Assembly: GCF_016863635.1 (NCBI RefSeq)
Contig: NZ_BOPG01000094.1
Span: 1 to 38,417 of the forward strand
Reading direction: 5' to 3'
Length of the DNA stretch: 38,417 nucleotides
Origin: Virgisporangium aurantiacum
GTDB lineage: Bacteria; Actinomycetota; Actinomycetes; Mycobacteriales; Micromonosporaceae
The first letter of the stretch is position 1; each line of letters begins with the position of its first letter. The position numbers and the translations under genes are program-made. This document shows positions 17,223 to 25,138 of this stretch, one piece after another. The notes beneath the pieces were generated by a model. It saw only the letters and a list, made by a program, of their open reading frames with translations, was not told where the DNA came from and ran no database searches.

Positions 17223-18305
17223 TCAGCGGGCGGGGTACTGGCAGGCCGATCTGGCCGCCGCCGTCACCTCCTTCGGCGCCAACGACGGCGGCCGGGCCGC
17301 CGACGGATCGATCGCGGACGCCGCCTTGGCGTCGACGATCGCCGTCGGGCCGCCGCCGCCGAGGCAGGCGACCGCCACGATGGTGACCGGCTCGGTCGCG
17401 AGCCCACCGGGCGACTGCGCCGGATGCCACACGCCGGTGAACTCGGCACCGCCGCTGAGGCTCAACTGGCGCCACGCGGCCCCGGCGTGCCGTGCCGCGA
17501 AACCGACGATCTCGAGGTTGCTGCCGGTCGCCGTGACGACGAGACCGCCGGGCTTCGCCGCGTCGGCCGCGACGGCGAGCGAGATGCTTTCGGGACCCGG
17601 TCGGTCGTTGCGGCATCGGGACGGCGCGAGGTTCGCGGGTGGATTGCCGTGGACGATCGCAGACGGCACCACGTTGCCGTCGGCGAGGATGAACCACCGG
17701 ATGTCGGGCGTGCCACTGGTCGCGTCGCGGGTCTTGGCACCGAGGCAGTAGCCGGTGAACCCGAGGGTGCAGTTGCTCGGCACGGTCCGCAGGACCGGTT
17801 CCGACCCGGATGCGCCGGGGCGCACGGGAGTGCCGGCGCCGTACGTCTCCCCGGTGAACGCGCGTTTGTCCGGCAACGGCGGGCACCCTGCGGTCGTCAC
17901 CGGATGTTTTTTGAAGGGACCGACAACCGCAACCGTGGTGATGGCCGTGACCACGACGATCGCCGCCACCCCCAGAACCAGCCACCGCCGGCGCAGCCGT
18001 GGCGGTGGCTGAGGAGCGGGCGGATCCGGCTGCGGGGGTTCCGCCGGAGCGTCCAGCTGTTCCCACCGCCGGCGCCACTCCTCGACGTCGCCCTGGCAGG
18101 CCCCGACGTACGCGAGCACGACGTCGAGCGTGGGCCGGCGGACGCCGCGGGCCGCATCCGACAGGGTGGCGGCGCTGTAACCGGCGGACTTCGCGAGCGC
18201 CCGGTAGGTCGGATTGCCGGCGTCGGCGCGAACCTTCCGCAGCGCGAACGCGAACGACTGCAGGGGCCCGGCCGAGGGATCGATCGGCCACTCGGGACGA
18301 GCCAC
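17223..18305 (-). CDS. Helix-turn-helix membrane protein with extracellular domain
   Basis: The 360-residue protein has an XRE-like helix-turn-helix at about residues 14-68 (FAFALRKVRADAGNPTYRALA, then YSAATLSDAARG). A Pro-rich cytoplasmic linker follows, then one transmembrane helix (about 108-128) and a roughly 230-residue external domain with several cysteines. This topology is common in actinobacteria and suggests a membrane-tethered regulator or scaffold. A GTG at 18305 is chosen because AGGAGG lies 4 nt upstream; an ATG at 18341 is an alternative with a weak site. It follows the two peptidoglycan hydrolase genes by 117 nt on the same strand, so it could belong to a cell-wall operon. The specific role is unknown. 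Confidence 0.82.
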   Translation of the reverse strand: MARPEWPIDPSAGPLQSFAFALRKVRADAGNPTYRALAKSAGYSAATLSDAARGVRRPTLDVVLAYVGACQGDVEEWRRRWEQLDAPAEPPQPDPPAPQPPPRLRRRWLVLGVAAIVVVTAITTVAVVGPFKKHPVTTAGCPPLPDKRAFTGETYGAGTPVRPGASGSEPVLRTVPSNCTLGFTGYCLGAKTRDATSGTPDIRWFILADGNVVPSAIVHGNPPANLAPSRCRNDRPGPESISLAVAADAAKPGGLVVTATGSNLEIVGFAARHAGAAWRQLSLSGGAEFTGVWHPAQSPGGLATEPVTIVAVACLGGGGPTAIVDAKAASAIDPSAARPPSLAPKEVTAAARSACQYPAR

Positions 18306-18422
18306 CCGACCTCCTCTGCCCAGCCCGTTGCCGATTGGCATCGTGCCCGCCGTAGAGAGGGCAGTCAAGATACGTCGATGCGGCCGCCGGCTGTCCCGAC
18401 GGCCGCATCATGACGTCGTTAC

Positions 18423-19319
18423 TCAGTCGCAGTGTTCGAAGGGGCTGTTGTAGGCGGTGGTGCCGACCGAGCCGCCCCACTTGACGCACGAGTTCGGGGC
18501 GGACGCCCGCACCGGCCCGGCGTAGAAGGCGAACGAACCGCTGTCGGTGATCCGGGTCTTGCCCTGTACCTCCAGATACGCCGAGGTGGTTGCGACAGCC
18601 GTGCCCGCCTTGATCGTCACCACGCAGTTGTCGGCCTTGTCGGCGTTGTAGAGCAGGTACACCGTCCCGGCCGACCCGAGCGGCGCCTGGTCGATGACGT
18701 CGTAGCCGGCGCCACACACCTCCGTGGGCGTGTGCGGGTTCGACGAGCCGCCGCACCCGTTGTTGGAGCGCAACGTCTGGTTCGGGTAGCCGAACCGCAC
18801 GCCGTTGAAGAACGCCGGTTGGATGCTCGCCGGGTACGCCGCGTCCGTGGTCCGGACCTCGAAGTGCAGGTGCGGGCTGATGTTGTTGCCCGGCTTGCTG
18901 GTGTTGCCGACCTCACCGATCTTCTGCCCCCGCGACACCGTCGCGCCGACGGCCACCGAGCGGACCCGCAGGTGCGCGTAGAAGCTACGCCAGCCACCCC
19001 CGTGGTCGATGACGACCAGGTTGCCGTAGCCGTTGGCCGAGCCCTGGTGGGCCGAGGTGATCACCTTGCCGGCGCTCGCCGCGACGACCGAGTCACCCAG
19101 GTCGGCGTCGGCCGTGCTGCCCCGGTTGAAGTCGATCTCGAACGACCGGTGGGCGCTGCTGTTGTCGGAGTCGCCGTTCCAGGTCTGCCCGCAGGGGAAC
19201 GGCAACTGGAACGGTGGCCGTTGGCCAGCTGCGTTGGCGAAGCCCATCCCGGCGATCGTCAACCCCACGACGACGACCACCGTCGAACCCACGGCGATCA
19301 GCGTTCTCTTCATGCGCAT
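18423..19319 (-). CDS. Secreted M23 metallopeptidase with C-terminal SapA-like module
   Basis: The 298-residue protein has an N-terminal signal peptide (basic MRMKR, hydrophobic core, cleavage near ANAAG). Next is an M23 LytM-type domain (about 40-190) with the zinc motifs HRSFEIDF and HLHFE plus an intermediate GYGNLVVIDHGGGWRSFYAHL. M23 enzymes cut peptide cross-links of peptidoglycan. The last 105 residues form a separate module with four cysteines ending SPFEHCD, resembling spore-associated protein A. The start at 19319 is supported by GGGAG seven bases upstream. The gene lies 12 nt downstream of the muramidase gene, which carries the same module, so the two form an operon for wall remodelling. 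Confidence 0.93.
   Translation of the reverse strand: MRMKRTLIAVGSTVVVVVGLTIAGMGFANAAGQRPPFQLPFPCGQTWNGDSDNSSAHRSFEIDFNRGSTADADLGDSVVAASAGKVITSAHQGSANGYGNLVVIDHGGGWRSFYAHLRVRSVAVGATVSRGQKIGEVGNTSKPGNNISPHLHFEVRTTDAAYPASIQPAFFNGVRFGYPNQTLRSNNGCGGSSNPHTPTEVCGAGYDVIDQAPLGSAGTVYLLYNADKADNCVVTIKAGTAVATTSAYLEVQGKTRITDSGSFAFYAGPVRASAPNSCVKWGGSVGTTAYNSPFEHCD
18426..18740 (-). repeat. Duplicated SapA-like module, copy 2 (in M23 peptidase)
   Basis: The 105-codon module beginning NPHTPTEVCGAGYDVIDQAP is paired with 19335-19649. By eye, 92 of 105 residues are identical, with no gap, and all four cysteines are conserved. Sequence similarity between the two genes stops at the module's N-terminal edge, where the upstream catalytic domains are unrelated. 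Confidence 0.9.
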
Positions 19320-19331
19320 CGATGACTCCCG

Positions 19332-20387
19332 TTAATCACAGTGTTCGAAGGGGCTGTTGTAGGCGGCGGCGCCGACCGAGCCGCCCCACTTGACGCACGT
19401 GCTCGGGGCCGACGCCCGCACCGGCCCGGCGTAGAAGGCGAACGAACCGCTGTCGGTGACCCGGGCCCTGCCCCGCACCTCGAGATAGGCCGAGGTGGCT
19501 TCGACGGTCGTGCCCGCCTTGATCGTCACCACGCAGTTGTCGGCCTTGCCGGCGTTGTAGAGCAGGTACACCGTCCCGGCCGACCCGAGTGGCGCCTGGT
19601 CGATGACGTCGTAGCCCGCGCCACACACCCCGGTCGGCGTGTGCGGGTTGTTCGTGCCGGCGGCGAGCGCCTGCAGTTGGGCCAGGGTGCCCGGGAAGAA
19701 GTTGTGGTCGACGTTCCCCGTGATCCCGGCGACCCGGAACGAACTGGTGTTCTGCCAGAACGTGTAGGCGGGCCAGCCACCCGGGATGCTCGGCCCACCC
19801 GTCGAGTACTGCGCGATCCACAGCGGGTGACGGTGGAACTCGCGGGAGTCGCCCATCGCGCTGCGCCAGAACGCGGGCCCGGTGTAGATGACGGGCACCC
19901 GGCCGGTCAGCCGCTCGACCTCGGCGAGGAACGCCTTGGCCCAGGCGACCAGCGCCGTCGGCGACAGCCCGTCGTTGGCCTCGATGTCGAGCGCCGGCGG
20001 AAGCTGACCCGCCAGTGCCGTGCCGGTGACGCTGACGAAGTAACGCGCTTCGGCAACCGCGTCGCCGGCCGACGAATCGGGCCGCGCGAAATGGTAGGCG
20101 CCGCGGAGCAGTCCCGCCGTTCGCGCACCACTGTTGTTGCCCGCGTAGTACGGATTGGTGTAGCTCACGCCCTCCGTCGCCTTGAGATAAACGAAGCTCT
20201 GGCCGGCGCCGCGTACCTGGGTCCACGAAATGGTGCCGCGCTCATTCTGGTGGCTCGACACGTCGAGCCCTTCGACCTGGGCGGCCGCGTCGGCGGGCGG
20301 CGCCTTCCACATGGTCACACCCGCGTAGCCCACCGCAGCGAGCACGACGGCGGCCAGCGCGGTACCGATCCTCATTGACGTCCGCAA
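19332..20387 (-). CDS. Secreted GH25 muramidase (lysozyme) with C-terminal SapA-like module
   Basis: The 351-residue protein has a signal or anchor segment (about 1-36), then a GH25 domain (about 38-240). GH25 signatures are GLDVSSHQ, FVYLKATEG, GAYHFARPD and the catalytic strand PALDIEANDG; GH25 enzymes cleave the glycan backbone of peptidoglycan. Residues 247-351 form a four-cysteine SapA-like module nearly identical to that of the next gene. A TTG start at 20387 is preferred because AAGGGG lies six bases upstream; the ATG at 20375 is about 18 bases from that site. It is the first gene of a probable operon with the M23 enzyme. Confidence 0.93.
   Translation of the reverse strand: MRTSMRIGTALAAVVLAAVGYAGVTMWKAPPADAAAQVEGLDVSSHQNERGTISWTQVRGAGQSFVYLKATEGVSYTNPYYAGNNSGARTAGLLRGAYHFARPDSSAGDAVAEARYFVSVTGTALAGQLPPALDIEANDGLSPTALVAWAKAFLAEVERLTGRVPVIYTGPAFWRSAMGDSREFHRHPLWIAQYSTGGPSIPGGWPAYTFWQNTSSFRVAGITGNVDHNFFPGTLAQLQALAAGTNNPHTPTGVCGAGYDVIDQAPLGSAGTVYLLYNAGKADNCVVTIKAGTTVEATSAYLEVRGRARVTDSGSFAFYAGPVRASAPSTCVKWGGSVGAAAYNSPFEHCD
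19335..19649 (-). repeat. Duplicated SapA-like module, copy 1 (in GH25 muramidase)
   Basis: This is the partner of the module at 18426-18740. It has the same four cysteines and the same SPFEHCD ending; the 13 differing residues are scattered. The high DNA similarity indicates a recent module duplication or gene conversion between the adjacent genes. Confidence 0.9.
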
Positions 20388-20553
20388 ATTCTGCCCCTTC
20401 TATCGCCCGGCCGGCGGGACAGCAAGCTAACACCGCCGTCGACGGGGCAATAATTACGTTCGGCAGCACGGCGTCACGGTCCGCGATATTTCTTAAGGGG
20501 GACGCAGGAGAAGCTTTCGAAACACTTATATGAGTCGATAGATCGGCGCTATT

Positions 20554-21786
20554 TCATTGACCGGAATTGACCAGGCGACCGGTGCCGACCATCGCGGCGC
20601 CCATCAGCATCCCCACGGTGATCGCCACCATCAGGCCCACCATGTCGGCCACGCCGGTCACGCCCTGAATCGGATGTCCGCCGATCCAGCTCTCCAACCC
20701 GCGCAGCCCGTGCGATCCCGGGGTCAGCACGTAGAACGCGCCGAGGTAGATCACGTACGCCGGCGGACGCCCGGCCCGGCGCGAGACCAACAACGCCGAC
20801 GCCGTCATCACGGTCGCGCCGACGAACGTTCCCACCGGATCGCCGAACGCCCGCACGCCGATCTCGGTGACCGCGGCGGTGAGCAGGATGAGCCCGAGCG
20901 CCCAGGGAAAATCGCGGGGGGCCATCGAGAAGACCAGCATCACGCCCACGGCGAAGAGGACCCAGCCGAGCCAGGTCCACAGTGGACCGAGGTTGCCCGG
21001 CACGTCGACGTCGAACAGATCGCGCTGCGGCACCCGGAGCACCACGGTGGCGAGCAGGGCGCCGAAGGCGAGCACCAGCAGGACGGTCACGCTGTAGACG
21101 AGGCGCGCGGCCCCCGCGGTCAACCGGTTGGTCGACAATTCGAGGGCGGCGGCGCTGATCGCGTCGCCGGGAATGAAATAGAACAACGCGGGGACGAGGA
21201 GCTGGATCGGCCCGCCGTCCACCAGGCCCTGTTCGTAGAGGACGAGCACAACGGCGGAGACGACCACCGAGGCCAGAAACGGGGTGACGAACGCCAGCCG
21301 CCGGTGCGGTGCGCCGAAAATCACGAGGATGCCGACGAGCAGGCCGGTGAACGCCGAAACGGCCACCTGCTGCCAGGTAGCCTGCACCGAAACGCCGAAG
21401 CCGACGCTGAACGAGACGAGCCCGACGATCCGCCACGGGCGCGACCAGCGGACCGGCCTGGCGAGAATCTCGTCGAGTCTGCTTTTCGCTTGGCTGGGCG
21501 ACAGCTCACCCCGGTCGATGTCGGCGATCAGCCCGTGAACGCGGGAAACCTGGTCGAGCGGCGGCACTCCGGGTTCGCGGGAGTACGACAGGGTCTGCCC
21601 ACCGACGGTGAGTAGCGCCGCGTCTGCCAGGAAGGTCGCCTCGGCCCGGTGGCCGTACCGGTCGGCGATCCGTCGCACGGTCGCCTCGCAGCGCATCGTC
21701 CCTTCGAAGCTCGACCTCAGCAACCACTCGGTGAGGGGACCGAGCAGTTCCAGCAGCTCGTCCCTGTGCACCCTCGACGCCGTCAT
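20554..21786 (-). CDS. Threonine/serine exporter family protein (ThrE-like)
   Basis: This 410-residue integral membrane protein has an N-terminal cytoplasmic domain (about 1-115) followed by about ten hydrophobic helices. Its layout matches the fused ThrE/YjjP-YjjB exporter family (DUF1212 plus DUF3815), known from Corynebacterium as a proton-driven threonine/serine exporter. Supporting segments are VSRVHGLIADIDRGELSPSQA, the helix WRIVGLVSFSVGFGVSV, and the C-terminal half containing PAYVIYLGAFYVLTPGSHGLRG, which matches the typical 'P.P.i.LvPGs.g.rg' region. Transcription runs toward the cell-wall genes, with a 166-bp AT-richer gap that probably contains the promoter of the muramidase gene. 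The substrate is inferred from the family. Confidence 0.88.
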   Translation of the reverse strand: MTASRVHRDELLELLGPLTEWLLRSSFEGTMRCEATVRRIADRYGHRAEATFLADAALLTVGGQTLSYSREPGVPPLDQVSRVHGLIADIDRGELSPSQAKSRLDEILARPVRWSRPWRIVGLVSFSVGFGVSVQATWQQVAVSAFTGLLVGILVIFGAPHRRLAFVTPFLASVVVSAVVLVLYEQGLVDGGPIQLLVPALFYFIPGDAISAAALELSTNRLTAGAARLVYSVTVLLVLAFGALLATVVLRVPQRDLFDVDVPGNLGPLWTWLGWVLFAVGVMLVFSMAPRDFPWALGLILLTAAVTEIGVRAFGDPVGTFVGATVMTASALLVSRRAGRPPAYVIYLGAFYVLTPGSHGLRGLESWIGGHPIQGVTGVADMVGLMVAITVGMLMGAAMVGTGRLVNSGQ

Positions 21787-21851
21787 ATCCGAGGGAATCT
21801 AGGTCCGGGCCGGCCGCCGACGCCTCATCACCCGGGGATGACCCGACTTAG

Positions 21852-23969
21852 CTAGGCCCGTTTCCGGTAGAACCGCAGCGCCCGCGTCACCATCTCGTCG
21901 GTCGCCCGGGCATTCGCGATCGCCCCGATCAGCGCGCCCGCCCCGGGAATCAGCCGCAACATCCGCCGGGCACCGAGCCGCAGCACCCCCACGGCCAGGG
22001 TCCGGACGATCGGCCGCGCAAGCCGGCCAGGGTCGCCTTCCGCCGCACCGCCCGACACCTCGATCGCCGAACTCACCGCCACACTCGCTTCGGCCGCCGA
22101 ATCATGGACGCCGAGCAGGTACAGCAACTCACCCGCCCGCTCCGGCGCCGTCGGATCCTCCCCGTGAGCGGCGGCGATGTGCAAAATAAGGTCGGCGTGC
22201 AGGGCGTTCAGGGTGCCAGCATCCAGCAGAACCGCGAGCGGCCCGGCCAACCCCGCCGCCGCACCCCGATTCCGCGCCTGCCGCACGAACCGGTGCGCCG
22301 CCGCGCGGGCCACCCCGTCTCCGGACGCATTCGGATACTGATCACGCAACCAGTCGACGTTGGTCGCCGCGCCCGGCCCGTAGTGAGCGACCGCCGCCAG
22401 CGCCAGAAGCTCCGCGGCCTGCGCAGGCCGCTCCCGGAAATCGCGCAGGCTGGGGGCAATCGGCGCAAGATCACTATTGGACGGAGTGACGCGCTTCGCT
22501 TGCGCCGGAAGCACCTCCCCACTAAGCACGGCCGCCTCGGCGATCCTCGGCTCGGCGGTCCCGGGCTCCGCAGTCCCGGGTTCTGCAGTCCCGGGCTCCG
22601 CGCTCCTCTGTTCCGCTGTCCTCGGCTCGGCGGTCCCCGGTTCCGCAGCCCTCGGTTCCGCAATCCTCGGTTCCGCAGCCCTCGGTTCCGCAATCCTCGG
22701 TTCCGCGGTCCCCGGTTCCGCGGTCCCCGGTTCGGCCGTCCTCGGCTCGGCGGCCCTCGGCTCGGCGGCCCTCGGCTCGGCGGCCGGCTCCACTGGAGGG
22801 GCGGCCTTTGCCGGGGCTTTCTTCGCGGCGGCCTTCTTCGTGGGGGCCTTGGCCGGTTTTGGACGATCTTCCGGTGCTGTGGGAGCCTTTGCCGGAACCG
22901 CCTTCTTCGCTGCTGCCTTCCGCGCTGGGGCCGTCTTCACGGGGATGGACGTCTCAGCGGTCCTCTCGGCGGCGGCCTTCTTCGCCGGCTCGGCGGCCGG
23001 CGGGGCCTGCTTGGCCGCGGCCTTCTTCGCCGGCTCGGCCACCGGTGGGGCCTTCTTGGCCACGGCCTTCTTCGGTGGCTCGGCAGCTGGCGGGGCCTGC
23101 TTCGCTGCGGCCTTCTTGGCCGGCTCGGCGGCCGGCGGCGACACCTTGGCCGCGGCTTTCCTCGGCGGCTCGACGGCCGGTGGGGCCTGCTTCGCCGCGG
23201 CCTTCTTCGCCGGCTCGACTGCCGGTGGGGCCTGCTTCGCGGCGGCTTTCCTCGGCGGCTCGACTGCCGGTGGGGCCTGCTTCGCGGCGGCTTTCCTCGG
23301 TGGCTCGGCGGCTGGCGGGGCCTGCTTCGCCGCGGCCTTCCTCGGTGGCTCGGCGGCTGGCGGGGCCTGCTTCGCCGCGGCTTTCTTCGGCGGCTCGACG
23401 GCCGGCGGCGGCGTCTTGGCGGCAGCCTTCTTCGGCGGGGGTGCGGGGTCGGCCGGCGGGGGTGCCTTCTTGGCGGCGGCCTTCTTTGCCGGGACGGCCT
23501 TTGCGGAGGTGGTCTTCTTCGCGGGCTGCCGCGCCGCGGCGACCTTGGTCGGGGTGGGCTCGGGCTCGTCCAGGGGGAGCTGCTGCTGGGCGTGTGCCGG
23601 GGGGACCTTGCGGACGGGCGCCTTCCTTGTCGCGGGTGGGAGGGGCTGGTCGGGGGCGGCGAATGGCGGGGGGACGGCGCGACGGGAGGAGGTGGGCGCG
23701 GGCGGTGGGGACGGGTCCGGGGCTGGGCTGCGCTGTGGAGAACCGGCCGGGCCTGTGCCCGTATCCTCTGATCCTTCGACGCGGAAAGCCGGCGGTGGCC
23801 GGCGGGCGCCGGGCACGCGCGGCGGCGGCGCCGGATCCTCATCGGACGGCGGCAGGAAGACCGGCATGCCGGGGCCGGCCTTGCGCGGCCGCTGCTTGCG
23901 GTCGGGCGGCGGTGGTGCGGGGGGCTCGGCGCGCTTGCGTGGGCGCGCCGGAGTGGGATCATCCGCCAT
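21852..23969 (-). CDS. Lys/Ala/Pro-rich repeat protein with C-terminal EcsC-like domain
   Basis: The 705-residue protein is mostly low complexity. Residues 1-160 are Pro/Arg-rich. Residues about 161-335 are about eleven copies of a 15-residue unit of the form KKAAAKQAPPAAEPP. Residues about 336-395 are Lys/Ala-rich, and residues about 396-478 are pentapeptides of the form AEPRT/AEPGT. The C-terminal roughly 200 residues (from about 500) are globular and resemble EcsC-family proteins, with HADLILHIAAAHGEDP and a final GALIGAIANARATDEMVTRALRFY. KAAAK-type tails bind DNA or acidic polymers in actinobacterial histone-like proteins, so a nucleoid or envelope tether is possible. The ATG at 23969 is followed by the family-like basic start. 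Function is unproven. Confidence 0.85.
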   Translation of the reverse strand: MADDPTPARPRKRAEPPAPPPPDRKQRPRKAGPGMPVFLPPSDEDPAPPPRVPGARRPPPAFRVEGSEDTGTGPAGSPQRSPAPDPSPPPAPTSSRRAVPPPFAAPDQPLPPATRKAPVRKVPPAHAQQQLPLDEPEPTPTKVAAARQPAKKTTSAKAVPAKKAAAKKAPPPADPAPPPKKAAAKTPPPAVEPPKKAAAKQAPPAAEPPRKAAAKQAPPAAEPPRKAAAKQAPPAVEPPRKAAAKQAPPAVEPAKKAAAKQAPPAVEPPRKAAAKVSPPAAEPAKKAAAKQAPPAAEPPKKAVAKKAPPVAEPAKKAAAKQAPPAAEPAKKAAAERTAETSIPVKTAPARKAAAKKAVPAKAPTAPEDRPKPAKAPTKKAAAKKAPAKAAPPVEPAAEPRAAEPRAAEPRTAEPGTAEPGTAEPRIAEPRAAEPRIAEPRAAEPGTAEPRTAEQRSAEPGTAEPGTAEPGTAEPRIAEAAVLSGEVLPAQAKRVTPSNSDLAPIAPSLRDFRERPAQAAELLALAAVAHYGPGAATNVDWLRDQYPNASGDGVARAAAHRFVRQARNRGAAAGLAGPLAVLLDAGTLNALHADLILHIAAAHGEDPTAPERAGELLYLLGVHDSAAEASVAVSSAIEVSGGAAEGDPGRLARPIVRTLAVGVLRLGARRMLRLIPGAGALIGAIANARATDEMVTRALRFYRKRA
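22536..22784 (-). repeat. Pentapeptide (AEP[R/G]x) coding repeat
   Basis: About 16 tandem copies of a 15-bp unit encode AEPRA, AEPGT, AEPRI and similar pentapeptides (residues about 396-478 of the EcsC-like protein). The copies alternate irregularly, which suggests slippage or unequal crossing-over. Confidence 0.85.
22965..23489 (-). repeat. 15-residue KAAAKQAPPA coding repeat
   Basis: About eleven tandem copies of a 45-bp unit encode the 15-residue Lys/Ala/Pro repeat (residues about 161-335). Central copies are nearly identical and edge copies are diverged, the pattern of an array that expands from within. Confidence 0.85.
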
Positions 23970-24055
23970 GATGCGAGGTTAATCGCCAGTAAGGCTCGCC
24001 GCCCGCTAGAGAACTCGCGTTTCGGGGGTGGCGCGTCCCCCGTCCGGGAGTTGCT

Positions 24056-24085
24056 TTGCTCGGGGGCGAGGGGGACCTGTATCCT
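24056..24085 (+). promoter_or_regulatory. Candidate promoter of the tRNA-Ser gene
   Basis: TTGCTC (24056-24061) and TATCCT (24080-24085) are separated by 18 bp and end 33 bp before the mature tRNA-Ser. They fit a sigma-70-type promoter for the two tRNA genes. Confidence 0.45.
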
Positions 24086-24118
24086 CGGTCGACGGTGGCC
24101 CCGGTACGGGCTACCGCT

Positions 24119-24208
24119 GGAGGCTTCGCCTAGTACGGTCTATGGCGCCGCACTGCTAATGCGGTTTGGGTTAACCGCCCATCCCGGGTTCGAATCCCGG
24201 AGCCTCCG
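24119..24208 (+). tRNA. tRNA-Ser (GCT)
   Basis: This is a 90-nt tRNA with a 7-bp acceptor stem (GGAGGCT/AGCCTCC), an anticodon stem CCGCA/TGCGG with loop CTGCTAA (anticodon GCT, reading AGC/AGU), a long variable arm as in class II tRNAs, a T arm with GGTTCGAATCC, and discriminator G. CCA is not encoded. Confidence 0.95.
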
Positions 24209-24245
24209 CGGTCGGACAGGGTATGTACACTGGCCGAGCACCTGG

Positions 24246-24318
24246 GCGCCCGTAGCTCAATGGATAGAGCATCTGACTACGGATCAGAAGGTTAGGGGTT
24301 CGAGTCCCTTCGGGCGCG
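24246..24318 (+). tRNA. tRNA-Arg (ACG)
   Basis: This is a 73-nt tRNA with acceptor stem GCGCCCG/CGGGCGC, D arm GTAGCTCAATGGATAGAGC, anticodon loop CTACGGA (ACG; the A is expected to be edited to inosine) and T arm GGTTCGAGTCC. CCA is not encoded. It lies 37 nt after tRNA-Ser and may share its transcript. Confidence 0.95.
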
Positions 24319-24326
24319 CAAGGTCA

Positions 24327-24366
24327 AGAGGCGGTTGAGCTGCGGAAACGTAGATCAACCGCCTCT
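24327..24366 (+). terminator. Hairpin terminator after the tRNA genes
   Basis: A perfect 12-bp inverted repeat, AGAGGCGGTTGA (24327-24338) and TCAACCGCCTCT (24355-24366), with a 16-nt loop begins 9 nt after the tRNA-Arg. The position and stability indicate the end of the tRNA transcript. Confidence 0.75.
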
Positions 24367-24877
24367 CGTTGTCCGTCCACTGTGGACCTAAAGTGTTCCG
24401 AAAGTGATCCGCTGTTTCGGAAGCGTCCAGACCGGTCGGCGTCGGTCCGTGCTGCTCCGGACCGCCCCGTCTGGATCATGACCTGGACGGCGTGACCGCG
24501 CGTCTACTGTGGACGTGCTTGTGGATCTTCGCTGGCGGAGTGCCCGCACGGGCCTCTCGGGGCCCGCCCGCCTGCGGCGGCTCGTCGGCTGGGCCGATGC
24601 AGGGGCGGGACGGGGAGCCGGTAGCGCAGTCGGGGCGGCAGGCATCTGACTTCGCGTCCGACGACGGCCGCCACGCCCCCGAGCGCACTCGCGCTCGGCC
24701 GCCCTGCGACGGCAGGCCCGGACCATCTCGACACGTGGCGTCCTTGGGGCTGCGGCAACGCCCGGGCCGGCGGCGGCCCTCGCAAGCCTGCTACGGACAG
24801 TGACGCAAATCATGGTATGGCCAGCCGCGCGGCGTGCGTGTCTGCCGAATTGAGCACATTCGATCAAGGGCCTCCAC
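24367..24877. other. Gene-poor, hairpin-rich segment at the tRNA/accessory boundary
   Basis: No convincing coding frame is seen on either strand; the open frames here are Arg/Pro/Ala-rich without recognisable domains. The DNA contains several inverted repeats. The clearest is an 8-bp perfect stem (CCGAGCGC/GCGCTCGG, 24679-24698) with loop ACTC. A palindromic GTCCACTGTGGAC lies just after the tRNA terminator. It could be degraded mobile DNA or a structured non-coding segment. Confidence 0.5.
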
Positions 24878-25138
24878 GTGTTGCCGGCCGCCGGTAAACC
24901 GGTCGGCGTGGTGGTGTTCGATGGGTCGTATCGGGCCCGGGTGGCCTTTTTCGAAACGCTGGTGCTGGCTCGTCCGGCAGGTCTGCTTGTGCACGAGGAC
25001 GCGGTGTTGGGCTTCGGCTATCAGCACGAGCACCTGTGGGAGCTTGACGATGGCTGGCAGTTTCTGGAGACCCGCAGGATCGGGCGACGGTGTCGAGGGC
25101 GGCAGCCGGTTACGTGGGGGTTGCGCCAGCGGCCGTGA
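24878..25138 (+). CDS. Small open frame of unknown function (possible gene remnant)
   Basis: An 86-codon frame starts with GTG (the frame is open from just after a stop at 24851) and encodes VVVFDGSYRARVAFFETLVLAR and later GFGYQHEHLWELDDGWQFLE. It has a balanced composition with hydrophobic and aromatic residues, unlike antisense frames in this DNA. No ribosome site stands before the GTG, the C-terminus becomes Arg-rich, and I recognise no family. It may be a fragment of a larger decayed gene in the accessory region. It is convergent with the giant STAND gene, whose stop is 200 bp away. Confidence 0.3.
   Translation: MLPAAGKPVGVVVFDGSYRARVAFFETLVLARPAGLLVHEDAVLGFGYQHEHLWELDDGWQFLETRRIGRRCRGRQPVTWGLRQRP

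Noticed and set aside
20388..20553. A c-di-AMP (ydaO-type) riboswitch before the muramidase gene, as is frequent for actinobacterial wall hydrolases
   Set aside because: The gap is AT-richer than its surroundings but only 166 bp, and the conserved ydaO core sequences were not found.
22536..23489. CRISPR-like array
   Set aside because: The repeats are in-frame coding repeats without unique spacers, and no cas genes are present.
22104..23982. Long plus-strand open frames opposite the Lys/Ala/Pro repeat protein
   Set aside because: They are by-products of the tandem repeat and of codon bias. The minus-strand frame has a globular C-terminal domain and a sensible start.
24246..24318. tRNA-Arg 3' end as attachment site of an integrated element
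   Set aside because: No second copy of the tRNA 3' end and no integrase gene are visible in the window, so no element boundary can be drawn.
24388..24867. 159-codon minus-strand frame after the tRNA genes
   Set aside because: It is Arg/Ala/Pro-rich and without motifs, its DNA is full of hairpins, and competing frames of equal quality exist.
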